In this document: positions 49,590-63,055 of the stretch, one piece after another | Numbering within the stretch: position 1 is the first letter of the stretch | Layout of the letters: every line of letters begins with the position of its first letter | Assembly: GCA_947561715.1 (NCBI GenBank) | Contig: OX387205.1 | Coordinates: forward strand, 11,599,001-11,663,000 | Source of the DNA: Ascidia mentula | Taxonomy: Eukaryota > Chordata > Ascidiacea > Phlebobranchia > Ascidiidae | Length of the DNA: 64,000 nucleotides | Direction of reading: 5' to 3' | The notes under the pieces: model-generated | What the model saw: only the letters and a program-made list of their open reading frames with translations | Told to the model about the DNA's origin: nothing | Databases searched by the model: none | Program-made: the position numbers and the translations under genes

Positions 49590-52500
49590 ATGAACATGGC
49601 TTCTGCTCAAGGGACTAGCTCATCTAATGTGAAAGGTACGTTTATGAATAGTTTAAAAAAAATTTATGTGTGTTTGTTTTATATTTTGTTCATAAAGAAA
49701 TGTATTTTTTTTTGGTATTAATATAATTTTAAGCATGTCATTTGTAGTATTTATAGCATAATTAAGTATAAAAATTGCCTGAGTCAAAAAACAAATTTTC
49801 ACAGAGTGAATAAAATCCATCTCCTTTTGGAACTGTTATCTACATCTACAGCATTACTTGGCATGTTTAAGTCCCGCGCCACCCCGCTGTTATTTGTTAT
49901 TGTTTATGCTTCCAGCTTGTTTAGATAGCGCAAAATTGTGTTGTGTCAGACAACAAGCCTTTCTCACAATTTTTACTGCATCTCATTGCAGGTGTTGGGC
50001 GACGTAACAAAATGCGGTCGCCTGGTGGCTCTGTCAAAGCGGAGGCAGGAAAAGGAGATATAATAGGCCTCAATATTCACACCAGAGTTCAGGATATGTT
50101 TGCCACTCACCTTTCCCAATTGCTTAGCGACAATCTTGGTGAGAAACGTAGATAGTATCTGGTGTACATATGCTTGTTTAGAATTCAAAAATTTATCAAA
50201 CTCAAATGCAAATAAGTTGGCTTACATTGTTCTCACACTTTTGCTATTCACATACTTTTGCAAAAACCATATGTGGTTCTTAGGAACACTAATAGCAGAT
50301 TTACTCATAATTCTGAGAATATACAGACAGGCCTATAGTGCTGAAAACACAGACATATGTGGTTCTGACCCTTAAATAAAGACCTACTAATAATATAAAT
50401 TTTTAACTATTTCAGGTCAAGATCTCCAATGCTGCGTAACTTATGGCAAACCTTGTGGGTGTATTCGTAAATTCATAATAGCTGGAATTGGATGGAAAGA
50501 TAATGCAATGCCCAACCTACATATCGGTCAAAGCAAAGACAAGTGAGCAAATTTATTTTGCATTTTTCTTGGATATATATATGTATTTCTTCTACAATTA
50601 GGTATCGTCAGTATCACTTATTGAGATATAATCATGCATACAATACAAAGTTACAGAAAAAATAATTGGCTGCAGACAATTCTGATTTTTGCTACAAAAT
50701 TCCCCTCATTTCAAATCCGGTGACCTGGTATTACCACTGGATTGTAAATAGGATCATGTTACCTAACTGTTACGCACTTCATCTATTTTTTAGATGTGTT
50801 CCAAAGTAGCTTAAATCAATAAATTCACTTTCATAGAATATGTATATGCAGATATTTTCCCAACATATAAAGTAGATTTTTGTTTTGCAAAAAATATCAT
50901 ACACTTACTTTTACCACTTAGAACTAACATACTAAAACCTAGGCAATGCAGCCAATGGGTGTAAGCAAATGAAATAAACATTCTGTACTCATTTAGATTG
51001 TAAATGCATTTTGGTAGGTATTATTTCAGCTTACACTGACCCTAAAACCAAAATAAATTGTAGCACCACTTTGTCTTTTTTTATGTTATTTTGCATGTTA
51101 ATAAAATGATACTTCATGTGTGATGAATATTTCCAGGGATGCAGAGACCATTGCAAGTAGTGATCGAATGGCTATTGGTGAACATCAGATTAAAAGGGCG
51201 AGCGAGCTACTGGAAATACTTCACCGGGCCGCAGAGTTAAAAAAGGAAAAATGTTACAGTGTGGCTTCAGAAGGTGCTGATGGAAAACCACTGAAAGAAC
51301 TCAGGTGTGATTTTGTTGATCATTTTTTTGCCTATTTTGTTCTGTCGCTTGAAGTATAGCAATGCTATTACAATGGCCAGTGCTAGGTTTTTGCTAAAAA
51401 GTTTTGTGTGCAGCTCAGACCTTGCAATAAAGTTGACAGTTGCATTGACAAGTTCATGTATACTCTGGGCTTGTCAAGTGCTAAAAGTTTACAGTGCCAT
51501 AACTGCCAAAAGCACTATGTAACGACACTGGTTATGAAGCATTGATTATGTGTAGTATCACAAACATTCTTCAAAAGCTGTTGCCCATCAACATAAATTA
51601 AAAACAAACAAATTTATATATATTTTTTTGTTCTACAGACACGGCCAGTGTTTCAATTAAATATAAAAAAATATGTCCACAATCTAATATATTATATTAT
51701 ATGGTAAACAATACATACATTCATAGAGGCATGATTGGGCTTGGTAACGGACGAAAACGATCAAAAAAGTATGAGGACTATGTTCTTGACAAGAGAAGTT
51801 TGCTCCGTAACACCTATTCCCTATGTGAAAAAGCTGCTCAGAAGCTACTCGGTTATTCTATTAACTTCTTGTACAAAAAACTGAGAACAAACCCACAGGT
51901 GAGGAGACATACCTTTGTGTTGTTTGATCCTTGTTAAGGTAGATTATTCTGCCCACTGTATGTTTCGGATATCACATGGTAATGTATTTGACCACAGTTT
52001 AGTGCCGAAACTTGTGTTTAGCGGTTACTATGTTAGGCGTAATATTGACAAGAGTTTCAGTGCTATTGGCCTGTGTTCTTGAAAGTTAGATTTTGATGAG
52101 ATGCTTTTTGTTATTGTCAAAACATTGGTCCTGTGTGGCCCAAAGAATACTTTTGCAAACAGATTGTAGTAGCCCGCAAGTAAATGAAGTCAGACCACAC
52201 TGCACTAGGCAACGAAAACTTAAAAAGCATAACTCCACAATAAAGAGTATTGCAGCAGTCATGCGTATAATACCATTATTATATCAATTATTTTCGCAAT
52301 CCACCCAGATTTAATGCACCACCAGTCATAGTCATGTCCTATTCTGCCATTCATTCTTACAGAACTATGTGTGTGCATTGCTATTCAAAACCTCCTATAA
52401 ATTGTGCGAAATAAGATTCCTGTACATTTGAGAATGTTTGTTTATGTGCCCTGGTGGACTTTTAATGAAATCTTTTCATCAGTGCTATGTATCCCCTATA

Positions 52501-55500
52501 GGCAAAGTGGTGTTAGCGGATGTTAGAAAGGCAAATGGCACTCGGGTGTTAATGGAGTTAGAATCTTGAGGATGCATTTGCCTATCTCCAATCTTTTGTT
52601 GATATTTACCACCTCTTGTGACTGTTTAGGTTTTTACAAGTTGACTAAACAGTCGAACTAAGCATAGGTGTTTCGAAATCAAGCTGCATTTATAGTTTAT
52701 TGGTGTGTAGTTGGTCAATTGGTTCAATTTAATGGTGTATTGTGGATAATGCACATTCTACTGGTTCCAAAAAAAAACTTGTTGGCAAACTGCCAACTAT
52801 ACCATAACGTTCTTTCAAAAAAATTTCGAATAATGATTTTTGCAGATGGCACAACAAAATTAGCACCCATCAGCACCTTATCAGAGGAAATAAGATTTTT
52901 GTTCTAATTTTTGCACTACAGTTTTGTATAAAGCCACATATATTATTGATTTTCTGTCGCCTGAAATGGTGCATGGTTTTTTTCTCCCACTAAATGCCAA
53001 TTACTATTTTAAAACATGGCATTATGTTTGCACCTGGAACAATTTTTTGATTTAAAAATTTTTTTTTTAATTGGTTGCAAATCAATATTAACTAAATTAG
53101 GAGACTAGGGCCATTTCAGTGCACATGTGTTAAATGTTCTGTTTTATTTTTGAAAAACTAAAAAAAGACAAAACAGATTTATCTGTACCCATCATTATGT
53201 AATTAAAACCAGCCTGTGAAGTCTACCAGCACTAAAAAGGTCAATTTTTACAGGATGCTTCTTTTATTTCTCTTAGAAAACCTCACGTCTTGTGGCAACC
53301 AACAATGCTGAAAGAGCTTCGAAAGTTCCTCGTCATCTTATATCCCTGCAACAATTGAGAGAGATGGCCACTAACCCTCAGGGAAGTGTAAGTTCTTTTG
53401 AACACTAAAATTAATGCTTGACTATTCGCCAAAATCGTTGTAAATAACATCAAAGGTCATAGCATTGGCCCTGTATATAGACCTCAGTAAAATTGATGAT
53501 TTAAAACAATCCTAGAGCTGTTAATGACATGTATGCATGCACATGAATTGATGCATATATGTATTTGATATGCCAGTATAGTAAGGCTTTTGTCAACTAA
53601 TGAATATCTGCAAATTGCTGAAGTTAAAACACTGGTAAATCCTTACAGAGTCAGTGCTGTTGTCGCAACTGTATAAGTTGGCTCGTCAAGCAACACTACG
53701 ATAAAATTGTTAACTGGAGACAACGACTCGAAGGTAGTGGCCAGCGGGTGGCACAAGAGATTGTGGCTGAAGTACTACTGGCGTCTGGTAAGACAATGTT
53801 TATTAAAATATTAAAATGTGCTTAAATGTTGAAATGTGCTTATTTTTTAAATTAATAGCCTCACTGGATGGACAGAATAGCTTTTGCCAGAACTTGGTGC
53901 ATTGGGTGACGGGCTGCAGTTTCAAGAAAATACGTCGCGTTCGTGACCATCTCAAAAAAGATCCCAAAAGTCTTCCTGAACACGGACTTAAGAAATACTG
54001 GAAGGTACTTTTTATGTTTTAAACTTGTTTGTCGAAGTACTTAGCTGGTGAACAACTTAAGAAATATGACTGTATTTTTCACAGGTTACCACATATTACA
54101 GAATTGTTGCCATAACCCAATATAATTGTAATTTATATCAGAACATTGCAAATTATGCAAACATTGAAGGCAATTTGTTTTGAATCCATGCATGTTATTC
54201 ATTAACATTTAAATTTTGAAATTATAGCCACTAAATCATTTTTATTTTATCATTCAATGGAAGTATTGTACAAAACAGAAACACTGATTTAAAAGATTTA
54301 AAATAATTTATATGACTTATTGCCGATGTGTTACTCAAACCAGAATATGTTTTATGTAAATAAGCCCGGAAGCAATCTAGTTCATCCTTGTTCCTGTATA
54401 ACTTCCTTGCACTTTGTAACTGTTGCGAAGCATAAACCTTTAAAGCATTTGGACATTAATACCCAGCAGAGACTTTCTATCGAAAGGTTTCTTATTATAA
54501 ATTTACATCTTACATTTGTCAAAGGACATATCCCTACTAAAGTACTGGGATTAAACTTTTACAAAAATATCGTTTAAAAACTGATGACACATGTTAAATG
54601 GTTGGTGTGTAAGAATAACATTGCTGTGTGCAATAAGCTAAGAAAAACCATCTGGTTAATGGTTTTAATTTAAACACAGTTATCTTCTGGTCTAACTGTC
54701 AAGCAGTGTTTCCCCAGAGAAATTTTTTGGATGTTTTTTTTGTAAATGAATGCATTGCTTACAGGATAAGGCTAGTAAGGGGACAACCAAGAACAAAACC
54801 CAATCTTCATCGAACCAGATTGTTACAAAGTTAGAAAAGGACACAGAATATTTTGGAACTCAATTTCCAACGGCATATGATGGCCGAACAGCTTTGAGAA
54901 GCAATGATGGCCAGCTCAGCAACCTTAACAGCAACAATAACAGGTGTTTGTTTATCCTTACGACCATTTACACATTTACCCTTTTAATTAAGTGGAATTA
55001 AGAGAATTAGTCTTACCTCGACTAATTTAGTTTTTTTTCCCGAAAAGTGTTTGGTGGTATTATTGATTACTTCAAATTAGTGCCAGCTAGTTTATTAAAA
55101 ATGCAAGCATTTTGTTTAAACAATTAAATACAAGTAACCTGTGCAGTGTTGATTCTATTTATCCAGTTAGTTACAAAAAAACAGTGTATGACAAAACGTT
55201 TACTTCATTCCCTACTTATTCCGAAGCTGTATGTTATTTCTAACCAACACCACCAATTATTAGGTTTGATTCACCTTACCGACAAACCGGAACACCGAAC
55301 CAAGGTCACGGCCTCTACTCACAAATACTTACAACGGCGTCGGGTACATTTAGCGACGGTAACGCTTACCAAAACCTTACGCGCGCGCAGGAGAGCGCCA
55401 GAGTGCAGCAGATGTATCCCCTTGCCGACGCCAACAACAACACTATGCTGACTAATCTTGGAAACGTGCAGCAAGGTGGCATTCAGCCTGCGTACCGTCA

Positions 55501-58500
55501 CACAGGGCAAGTGGTTCCGCCAAATGCTGAGGTTTACCCTAACGTGCAGCAAGAAGCGGCAAGCTACGGCGCACAAAGCGTGACTGTCAATAATCAAGTA
55601 CAGCCACGCAGTAGCGTGATAATACAGGCGCGACAGTCGCAGACGAGGGAAAGCACCCAGTTTCACCCTGAGCAAGCCAATGGGCAACAACAGCAGCATC
55701 AACAGCCGAGCAGTTACGGGCAGAGCTACAGACCCCGTGAGGATCCGCCGAAATTCTACCCCGCTCCGTTCATTGCCAGTCTCCAGGACAACAACTTTGG
55801 TGAAAACGGTCAGCCTTCTTACTACCTGGCCGCCCCTGGTACCGCCAACCCGCCCCAGGAGGGTATTTTCCAAAGCGGAATGACGCCATTGTTTCTTGCC
55901 CAAGCGCAACAGCCCGACGTGGCCCAGGGGGGAGAACAGGAGGGGAATCCCCAGTCGCAGTTTTCCGGCCAGTCGTTCTTCCTGTTAAGCCCCGCGATAC
56001 CGAACGGGCAGGACAAAGGCGGTTTCGACTTTGAGAACTGGAAACAGCGTGGAATGCCCCTGACCCCCATACAGATGTACCCCTATATCACCCAGAACGG
56101 CGAGGGGACGGACGGCAAGAATGTGCAGGGATGGGGGGGTGACCCGCAACACTTCATGTTTCCTATGACTGATGCTAATATGGCATTCGGACAAGCTGCG
56201 GATGGCAACACGGGAAGCTATGCGGACAGTAGTCAACAGCAGCAGGCCGACCACAAGAGGCAGCAGGGGGTGGTACAAAGCAACCAGGTGCAGCAGCAGT
56301 ATTTTACGCCTGCTGCACTCACACCACTGGCCGTTATGCAACAACCTGGCGGTCATATCTTCCAAAACATGAGCTGGATCGCGGCGCCACTGCAGGAGCA
56401 AGCCACGAACGAGGTAGAGAAATCCCATGAGACTAGCAACGAAAGCGGCATGGACAATAGGCAAAAGTATTACCAGGAGTCGACCCTTCACTACACAGCA
56501 AAGCCAGGAGAAGGATATTTCGAGCAACCACCGAGGCCACAACAGCTTGCTGTCATACCGCAGTGGCCTGCGTCGTCGCAAGCCATGTTCTTAACTGATC
56601 AGACGCACATGCAGGCCATGCAGCAGTGGACTATGCCAACGCCTGAGGGTAAACCGATGGCACAAGCGGTTCAGGCTGTCGAGGATGCACCGCAGGGCGC
56701 TGCGACTTTAAATAACGACGTACAATCAAAGCTGCGGCCGCAAATGCCACCCCTCGCGCCGCTGCAGGGTCCCCCGGCTAAAGTAATGCAGCCTTCAGGG
56801 AAGGAAATGCCGGAATTAGCGGCAATAGATGTGGAAAGCAAGGATGACGAAGCGGGACCATCGTCGCCTAAGGTTGCAGCCATAGCTGATCGTTCCAAGC
56901 GATTCAGTCGAGACCGCTTGCGTGCGACCATTGACAGTCCGTGTCTGCCACCCATGACCCCACTGACTCCTGCATTAACTCCCAACGCGGCTGCTATGGG
57001 AAGCAGTGGTCACGGTAAAGACGGGGAAAATGATTCCGGATCGTCTAGTCCCACTGGCAAGCCTTTGGACAGCCAAGTGTTCCGTTTTCCCCCGGCGGCT
57101 GTTAGCCGTCGCATGGCGGCGATTCGAATGCAAGGGCAGACAATGGACGTGGACAAGGCTAATTCGCAAAAGAGTCCAGGCAAAGGCGACGAGCAAATGG
57201 AAATCGGAAATGAGGAAGAAAAAAAGCGGTTGCCGGGGAAGAGCATCTCCGGTCCTCTCGAGAGTGCATCCTCTTTGAGCTACATCAATGACTCCTTATT
57301 ACAAAACGAACTAGTGGATCTAACCAACGTCAAATCCCTCCCAGAATTAAGTTTGCCATCCGCTGGCTGGACGGACGACACCAACATGGCCGTCACAGTT
57401 AAGGAGTCAGACAAGCAGGACAACCAGCAGCTAAAAACACCCACACAGGTGTTGACGACTCCAACGCACAACAGCGCACCGTCAAATCAAGGCCCTTCGC
57501 CGCTGACACAACTCAACACGCCAACGCAGCCATTGAATACTCCAACACAACCGTTGAATACTCCAAATCAGTTGAACACCCCAACGCAGCCTCTCAATAC
57601 ACCTACGCACGACATTGCGTCCCCCGCTCACTCCGGCAACGCCCCTTCCACGGATGAGAGCTCGCCGATGAAAGAACTCTTACCCGTGCCTTGCAAGAAG
57701 CGAAGGTTGGAGCAACCTGGTCAAGGTCTGGGGAAGTCCAACTTGCGTTTTCATCACTTCACGCCTCAGGATTACAAGAAAGACGGCTTCACCCCAACAG
57801 CGTATCACACCAAGAGTGAGACACCTGGTAGCGCAACCATCACCGACTCTGCAAAAGGCCGCAGGACCCCAAGGAAACAGGTCAAACCTAAACCAGTTCA
57901 CGATGATGGAGAGCAACGTGATGCTGACCGCTCCGAAGACGAAACATTCAGCGAAAAATCAGAATCTGAGCAATCTGCTGAGAAAAATACCCAGCTTGTC
58001 AAGGCAGTTGATGTTGAAAAGGAAACAGCTTCCACCTCGTGTGGCGTCCTCCCGCCAATACCCTTTTCCAGCATGCATACGCCGCTTCTTCAAAGGATCA
58101 CACCCGTGTTTTCGATGCCTCCAACATCAAGTGAAGATGGACAGCCTCCCAGCACTCAACTCAACACTCCTGTGTTCTTGCACTCCGCTCTTATGTCAGG
58201 TACCTCATTGATTCGGAAACCTTCGCCGGCCCAAGTTCCCTCATCTGGACAAACTCCCACGCCGCAATTTTTCACTTTTATGCCCGGTTTTTCGACTCCC
58301 ACAGTCTTCTTCGCCCCAACGGATCCTAAAAAAGGGAAAATTACGGAAGGTGATGACTCGGAGAAGAAACGGACAATGGAGAAACGAATCCCACGTTCGC
58401 TTACCTTGTCCCAAGGAGTGAAAGACGACGCCTTGCAAACGCCATCGAAGATAGCTGTGGTTACTCCTAGTGCAGCACTCAACAGCGCAGGCATAATTTC

Positions 58501-60935
58501 CGCCTCCGACATGGCCCACGTATTTACCTTCCATGAGCAGAGCGTTGCAATGCAACAAAAGCTAGCTGAGATGCAAAGCACCGCGGAAAAAGCGAAGATA
58601 CCCGAGCCCGAAAAAACGTCCAAAGATGCGGAAAAGTCGTCCAAGGAGGACAAACTGCAGGGTAAAAGTCCGTCTTTAATGGCTCCCCCCTCTGGTATCC
58701 CAACTGTCATGGTTGACCCCCCATCTGATGGTGAAAGCAGTGAACCGGATTCAGACAAGAAGGCCAGGAAACGAGACAGTGATGAGAAGGTATGTGATGT
58801 TTCCTATTGGTTAGACGACATTAGTATCTTAAATAAATCTATTATACCTGAAAATCGGAGCTAAATATTAAAAATCGGGCTTCCGGTGTGGTTTGGACTC
58901 ACGACCCTGGACATTCCGAGTTCGTGCTCTACCGACTGTGCTACAGGTAGTTGCCAAGACACACCTGTGCGAGTTCCAAGTGGGGTTGTTATGAAACGTT
59001 TACAAATATCTTGCTTACCAATATCTTGCATTTAACAATTTGTGTGACAGTTAAATTGTATAAAAACAATATCGCAAGATTGCTTGGTGTCAAACATTTC
59101 TCGTTTTTTCGCAGAAATCTCCAGAGCCCAAACAGACTTTACACAGAGTGAGGTCGGGAGGCAAAAGCGACCTCGTCATTTCGCTAAAGTCTTCCCAGCC
59201 AATGGATACAGAACCCGCGAACCAATCTCCTCTTAATACACCATCAGCCATTCAGGTAAAGTTGTAGCCTTTTTTGTATTTAATTCTGCAAAAACTGTAC
59301 CTCAAAGTAAAAAATAGTTTCTTCGGATGCAAAATCTACCATGACTTTTATGTTTAAATACCTTTACCAGGTGATTACGCCTACTGTGAGTGGCATGCAG
59401 ACCCCGGGAAAGAACACTTCTCCTGTTAAAAGGTTACCGCAAGCCCTACGTGTTCACCCACAACCTATTGTGGTTGCGCCGATTTGTCTGCCAACTTCCT
59501 CACAGTCCGGACCAATAGGCGTGCAGGTATTCTAATTAAATTGTTGTGTAAGCACACTGGATAGTTGCCCTTTCCAAAAAAAACATTACGTTTATGCAAC
59601 GAAGGCTATTCGTAGGCTTATGTAAGTTATGTAAGCACAAATTGCTGTTTTCGTTAGGTAACAGTTCGTTGTTGAATTTGCCAACCATTTTGTTGCGGTT
59701 AGTTAGGCTTCGTATCGCTACTGTTAACTGGAAATAAGGCAAAGACGTTTCGCTTGCAATACAGCTGAACCTTATCCGGACACTGTAAGAACGTGCAAAA
59801 TGTGTAACAGTTATATTCCTTGGGGGCTCGTAGGACCTGCTTCAAACCAATAGTGTTTGTAATTATGCCTTTATTAAAAACCGTACAAGCGATAAAAATT
59901 AAGCCTTCCACATAACATGTCCTTTATTATACATGCCATGGTTCGAATCCGGGTCCGGCCAAAAAGAAGTGTACAACATAGGCAAAGTACATAATAACAT
60001 CAAAAATTTTTTATTCTAAATATTGCCTAATGCGCAAGCTATAGTGTATCTAAAGCAACAGCAGAATTTTTATATTAAAGTAACTTTGTTTGTTTAGACC
60101 CCGACCTTTTTTCACATCATTAGCCCCTCCCAGCCAACGCCCCCATCACCGTCGGTGTTGGTGTACCCATACAGAGGATTCGGGACTGCCCCTGGGGCTC
60201 GTATGGGAAGTCCAAGTGGAAGTGGGAGGTGAGTAGGTTGTGTAATTAATGGAGATAGCAAGTTTCTGAAAGGTTGCATATCAACCGGCATTTTTAAACT
60301 GGTTTGGGCCCCTGATAAGCTTGGTGACCTAAAAACGCCACCTCAATGGGCAAATATTACAGGAAACGTATTTTGCAGTTTCTCAAACCTTAATTCACAC
60401 TCAAACGTAAAATATTTCAATTCAACCCGCTATCATACAGTAGGTCTCTTATAGGCTTTGACTAAACAACTTGTTACCAAAACATGTAACAACTTCACAA
60501 TTTTACTGTCCATGTCGTATGCACTTTGCTGGTCAAGCTATCAATACCGTATCCTAATTTTTTCACAGCCCAGCATTTTCGATCATCCAGCGCGGAACGT
60601 CGGCTACCGGCGGCAACAGTGGTTCATTGTTAAAATCAGCTCTCATCAAAAAATTACCCGTTTTCCAATTTCCCCCGACGACTCCAAACCACCCAACAAG
60701 TCCGCCCGCTTCCAGTCCTGAGAAAACCTCCGGAGAAACGGCGTCGTCCGAAGCGACAGAGTCGTCCGGCGAGCCAGGGAGCTTCGGATCAAGCGCTGAA
60801 CCGCCCGCTGTTACTGAGTCCTCCACCCCCGTATCGGTTATTTGCCGTCCAGCTTCATCTAGCAACCAATTAGCGGACAAATTATCCGGCGCGAATGACC
60901 CGTGCCTGTCTGAGGCTGCGCAGAAGGACCCATGA
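49590..60935 (+). CDS. Large unrecognised nuclear-type protein with Cys-rich/HTH-like N-terminus and TP/Q-rich tail
   Basis: Fourteen exons with consistent phases (49590-49635, 49992-50138, 50416-50542, 51137-51304, 51727-51898, 53277-53387, 53649-53787, 53859-54004, 54765-54943, 55264-58789, 59115-59255, 59371-59526, 60098-60228, 60569-60935) give 5556 nt, about 1851 aa. The first in-frame ATG (49590) is used. An upstream stop lies at 49491. N-terminal features: LQCCVTYGKPCGC and SQCCCRNCISWL cysteine clusters, and the stretch WVTGCSFKKIRRVRDHLKKD with LPEHG, which resembles a helix-turn-helix module found in some DNA-transposon proteins. Exon 10 (3526 bp) is GC-richer and codes a disordered, Q/P/S/T-rich segment with repeated LNTPTQP units and many Thr-Pro sites. 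A KKRRLEQP basic block may be a nuclear signal. I do not recognise the family. A transcription or chromatin role is inferred only from composition. Confidence 0.8.
57500..57612 (+). repeat. In-frame repeat coding LNTPTQP units
   Basis: Tandem degenerate 18-24-bp units inside the giant exon encode LNTPTQP-type heptamers about five times. Single LNTP motifs recur at about 58160 and in exon 11 (59220s). Confidence 0.8.
58877..58950 (-). repeat. tRNA-derived sequence in intron 10 of the large gene
   Basis: The minus strand carries TAGCACAGTCGG (58943-58932), a match to the Pol III A box, then GTAGAGCA and AGGGTCGTGAGTCC. A T-arm-like GTGAG/TCCAAAC/CACAC can be drawn. The acceptor and anticodon stems do not pair, so it is a tRNA pseudogene or SINE head, not a working tRNA. 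Confidence 0.6.
59940..59962 (+). repeat. tRNA-like 3' fragment in intron 12 of the large gene
   Basis: GGTTCGAATCCGGGTCCGGC is a perfect B box followed by a plausible 3' acceptor strand, but no matching 5' acceptor, D-arm or anticodon arm lies upstream. Treated as a tRNA or SINE fragment. Confidence 0.45.
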
Positions 60936-63055
60936 CGGGGTTGTAATATTGGAAGTTTGTTGGGACTCGAATGACATGTGGGGAGCTATCGAAGTCATTC
61001 AAATAGCGGCATACGTGTTAGGTGCTGCTTATGTGTCAAAATTCCAGCGATCCAAGCAAACGGTTTAAAGTTTGTACATGATATAAGAATACCTTGATTT
61101 TGATTCATTTTGTAGTAACCGCGCTTCGTCGTAACTAGGCCCACCACGTCATTTTACAGGCAGTTTGATATAGTTGTTAATTGGTGCCGGTAAAGTTACA
61201 AACAATTATGGACGTATTACAGTTACTGATACAACCGCGGCTTTATCGATCAGGTGCCACTGCGTTTCACAACTTGTCATTTTGCTTTTTGCTAATCATG
61301 ACGTTTTTGTGTCTACCGGTTAATTCGTGATATTTGCCAAAGCACCGGATCCTATTGCAATCTTATTAACTAACGCACTTTCAACTAACTTTCCTGTCCC
61401 GTTGATCATACAGGTGATGCTTCGTATAAAATGTCAAGGTGGGACAAAGTTGACAGTCATTGCAAATGAAGTCATTTTGCGCAAAAAAGCAATGCATTTT
61501 CTCGGCGTATAGCGCCAACGTGCGGTAGCAAAATATTTAAATTCTTAATTCTGGTTTTTAGCTTTTTCTACAAGATAAGGTGCGCCTAAAGTTTCGTTGT
61601 GACTGCTCTACAACTCAGATTTCATATAACGTGGCACTGTATAGCATAGCTTGGGTGCTATAAGCTTACACGGTGCTATCAAGTGACATACATCATAAAT
61701 CGTTCCACCACTGTTTGAAAATTCGCTTCTGCAGAAGTGCCATCATTTTTGTGTGGCTGCGGCCTCTTACGTTTTACGCTTTTTTGTTTGTTTCAGCAAA
61801 GCTATTGTGTTCTTTTGCAAATCAATTATTGTTAACGATGTGGTGGAAGGGCATAGTACACACACAAATGACGTTTTAAGCACTGTTTTTCCTACATACC
61901 ATAATCATCGCTTGAAAACTTGTTGATACTCAACAATTTTTGACGAAACAGGTGTTTCACTAATGTTTATCTCACCATCAACCGACGCAAGAATGAACGT
62001 TTTTACGAAACATTTTTATGTGGTTTTGTGGTTTTTGTATATTTTCACAATTCTTTTTTCTAAACATGCACATAGTCGCGTAAACCGTGTTTCTGAATTG
62101 TTTAACTTTTTATTCAAGTTCCCGCTATACATTTTATCTTCGGTTGTGCGTTTCTCCATTTTGAACTTTGTCCGTGATTTTTTTACGTGGAAAAATATGT
62201 TGTTTTGCCATTGATACAGAAAAGCAATCCTTGTATTGAAACAATTCAAACAATAATATCAACTATTTTTCATAAAATGTGAACTAAGTAACTCTCCGAA
62301 AGCAGCTTAAAAGCGTTTACTTTGCATAATACTTACAAGCAGTTTATTATGCAAGTCGTTCGCGCAAAACTTGTTGCATCTTTTACCGAACTATGGAAAA
62401 ATATTGCTACGGTGAAAAAATGACCACACTGAATCCATGCCTTTTCATTGTACATTTTATTATGTTCGTCTTTATCTAAGTATTTGTGTCGTGCTCTATG
62501 TTTCCGAGCGTATCTGCTTTAATTTGTATAAAGCTAGTTGCTTTTATGGATTCGCGCCCGTGTTACTTTTTGCATACTGGTGTACAACAAAACAACGTGC
62601 TTGCAATCATGCTTATACCGACAAAGTTTGAGTCCGAGGCATTTAGCCCTTACGTTACAGCAGTATTGTGAGTGGCCAATTACGTTTAATACCTTGAAAC
62701 ATGTGGAAAAGTGGATAATGTTGGCCCTGATCTTTCTTTTGGATTCACCCATGAGAGTAACGCATGTTAAAAAAGCTTTAGGACCACTTGTTTACGTAAC
62801 TAGTAATGTTGTGGTCAAATTATGTGGGTGCCGCTTGTTGGAGATACCTTAATTCTGACGCAAGAAAGGCGCATTGTGACGTAAGAATCAGCGTAACATT
62901 ACCTCAGGTTCATCTGTCTTTGGTTTTAGCAACGTTACTCCCCAAGTTTACTTAATTTTTTTGTAGCCCCGGTAAGGTGTAGTCCAGTGTAGGTAAGGAC
63001 AAGCGGTTTGTAGCTGTTTTTTGTTCTTTATTGATTGTATTTTTTGTGCGCAGAA
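60936..63055. other. Intergenic region before the ODAD3-like gene
   Basis: About 2.1 kb of AT-rich sequence. Frames at 61327-62852 are short, overlap on both strands and show no domains. No repeat or promoter motif stands out. The 3' UTR of the large gene must lie in its first part. Confidence 0.55.

Noticed and set aside
55319..55909. 196-codon minus-strand open frame
   Set aside because: Antisense to the GC-rich giant exon of the large gene; no domain. The sense frame has splice-consistent ends and continues for 3.5 kb.
55985..56581. 198-codon minus-strand open frame
   Set aside because: Another antisense shadow of the same giant exon; Leu/Arg-rich composition mirrors Gln/Pro codons on the sense strand.
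58156..58758. 200-codon minus-strand open frame
   Set aside because: Antisense shadow of the giant exon; no start context, domain or splice support.
58877..58950. Functional tRNA gene
   Set aside because: A box is good, but acceptor and anticodon stems do not pair; a pseudogene or SINE head fits better.
59940..59962. Functional tRNA gene
   Set aside because: Only the T-loop and a possible 3' acceptor strand are present; no D-arm or anticodon arm upstream.
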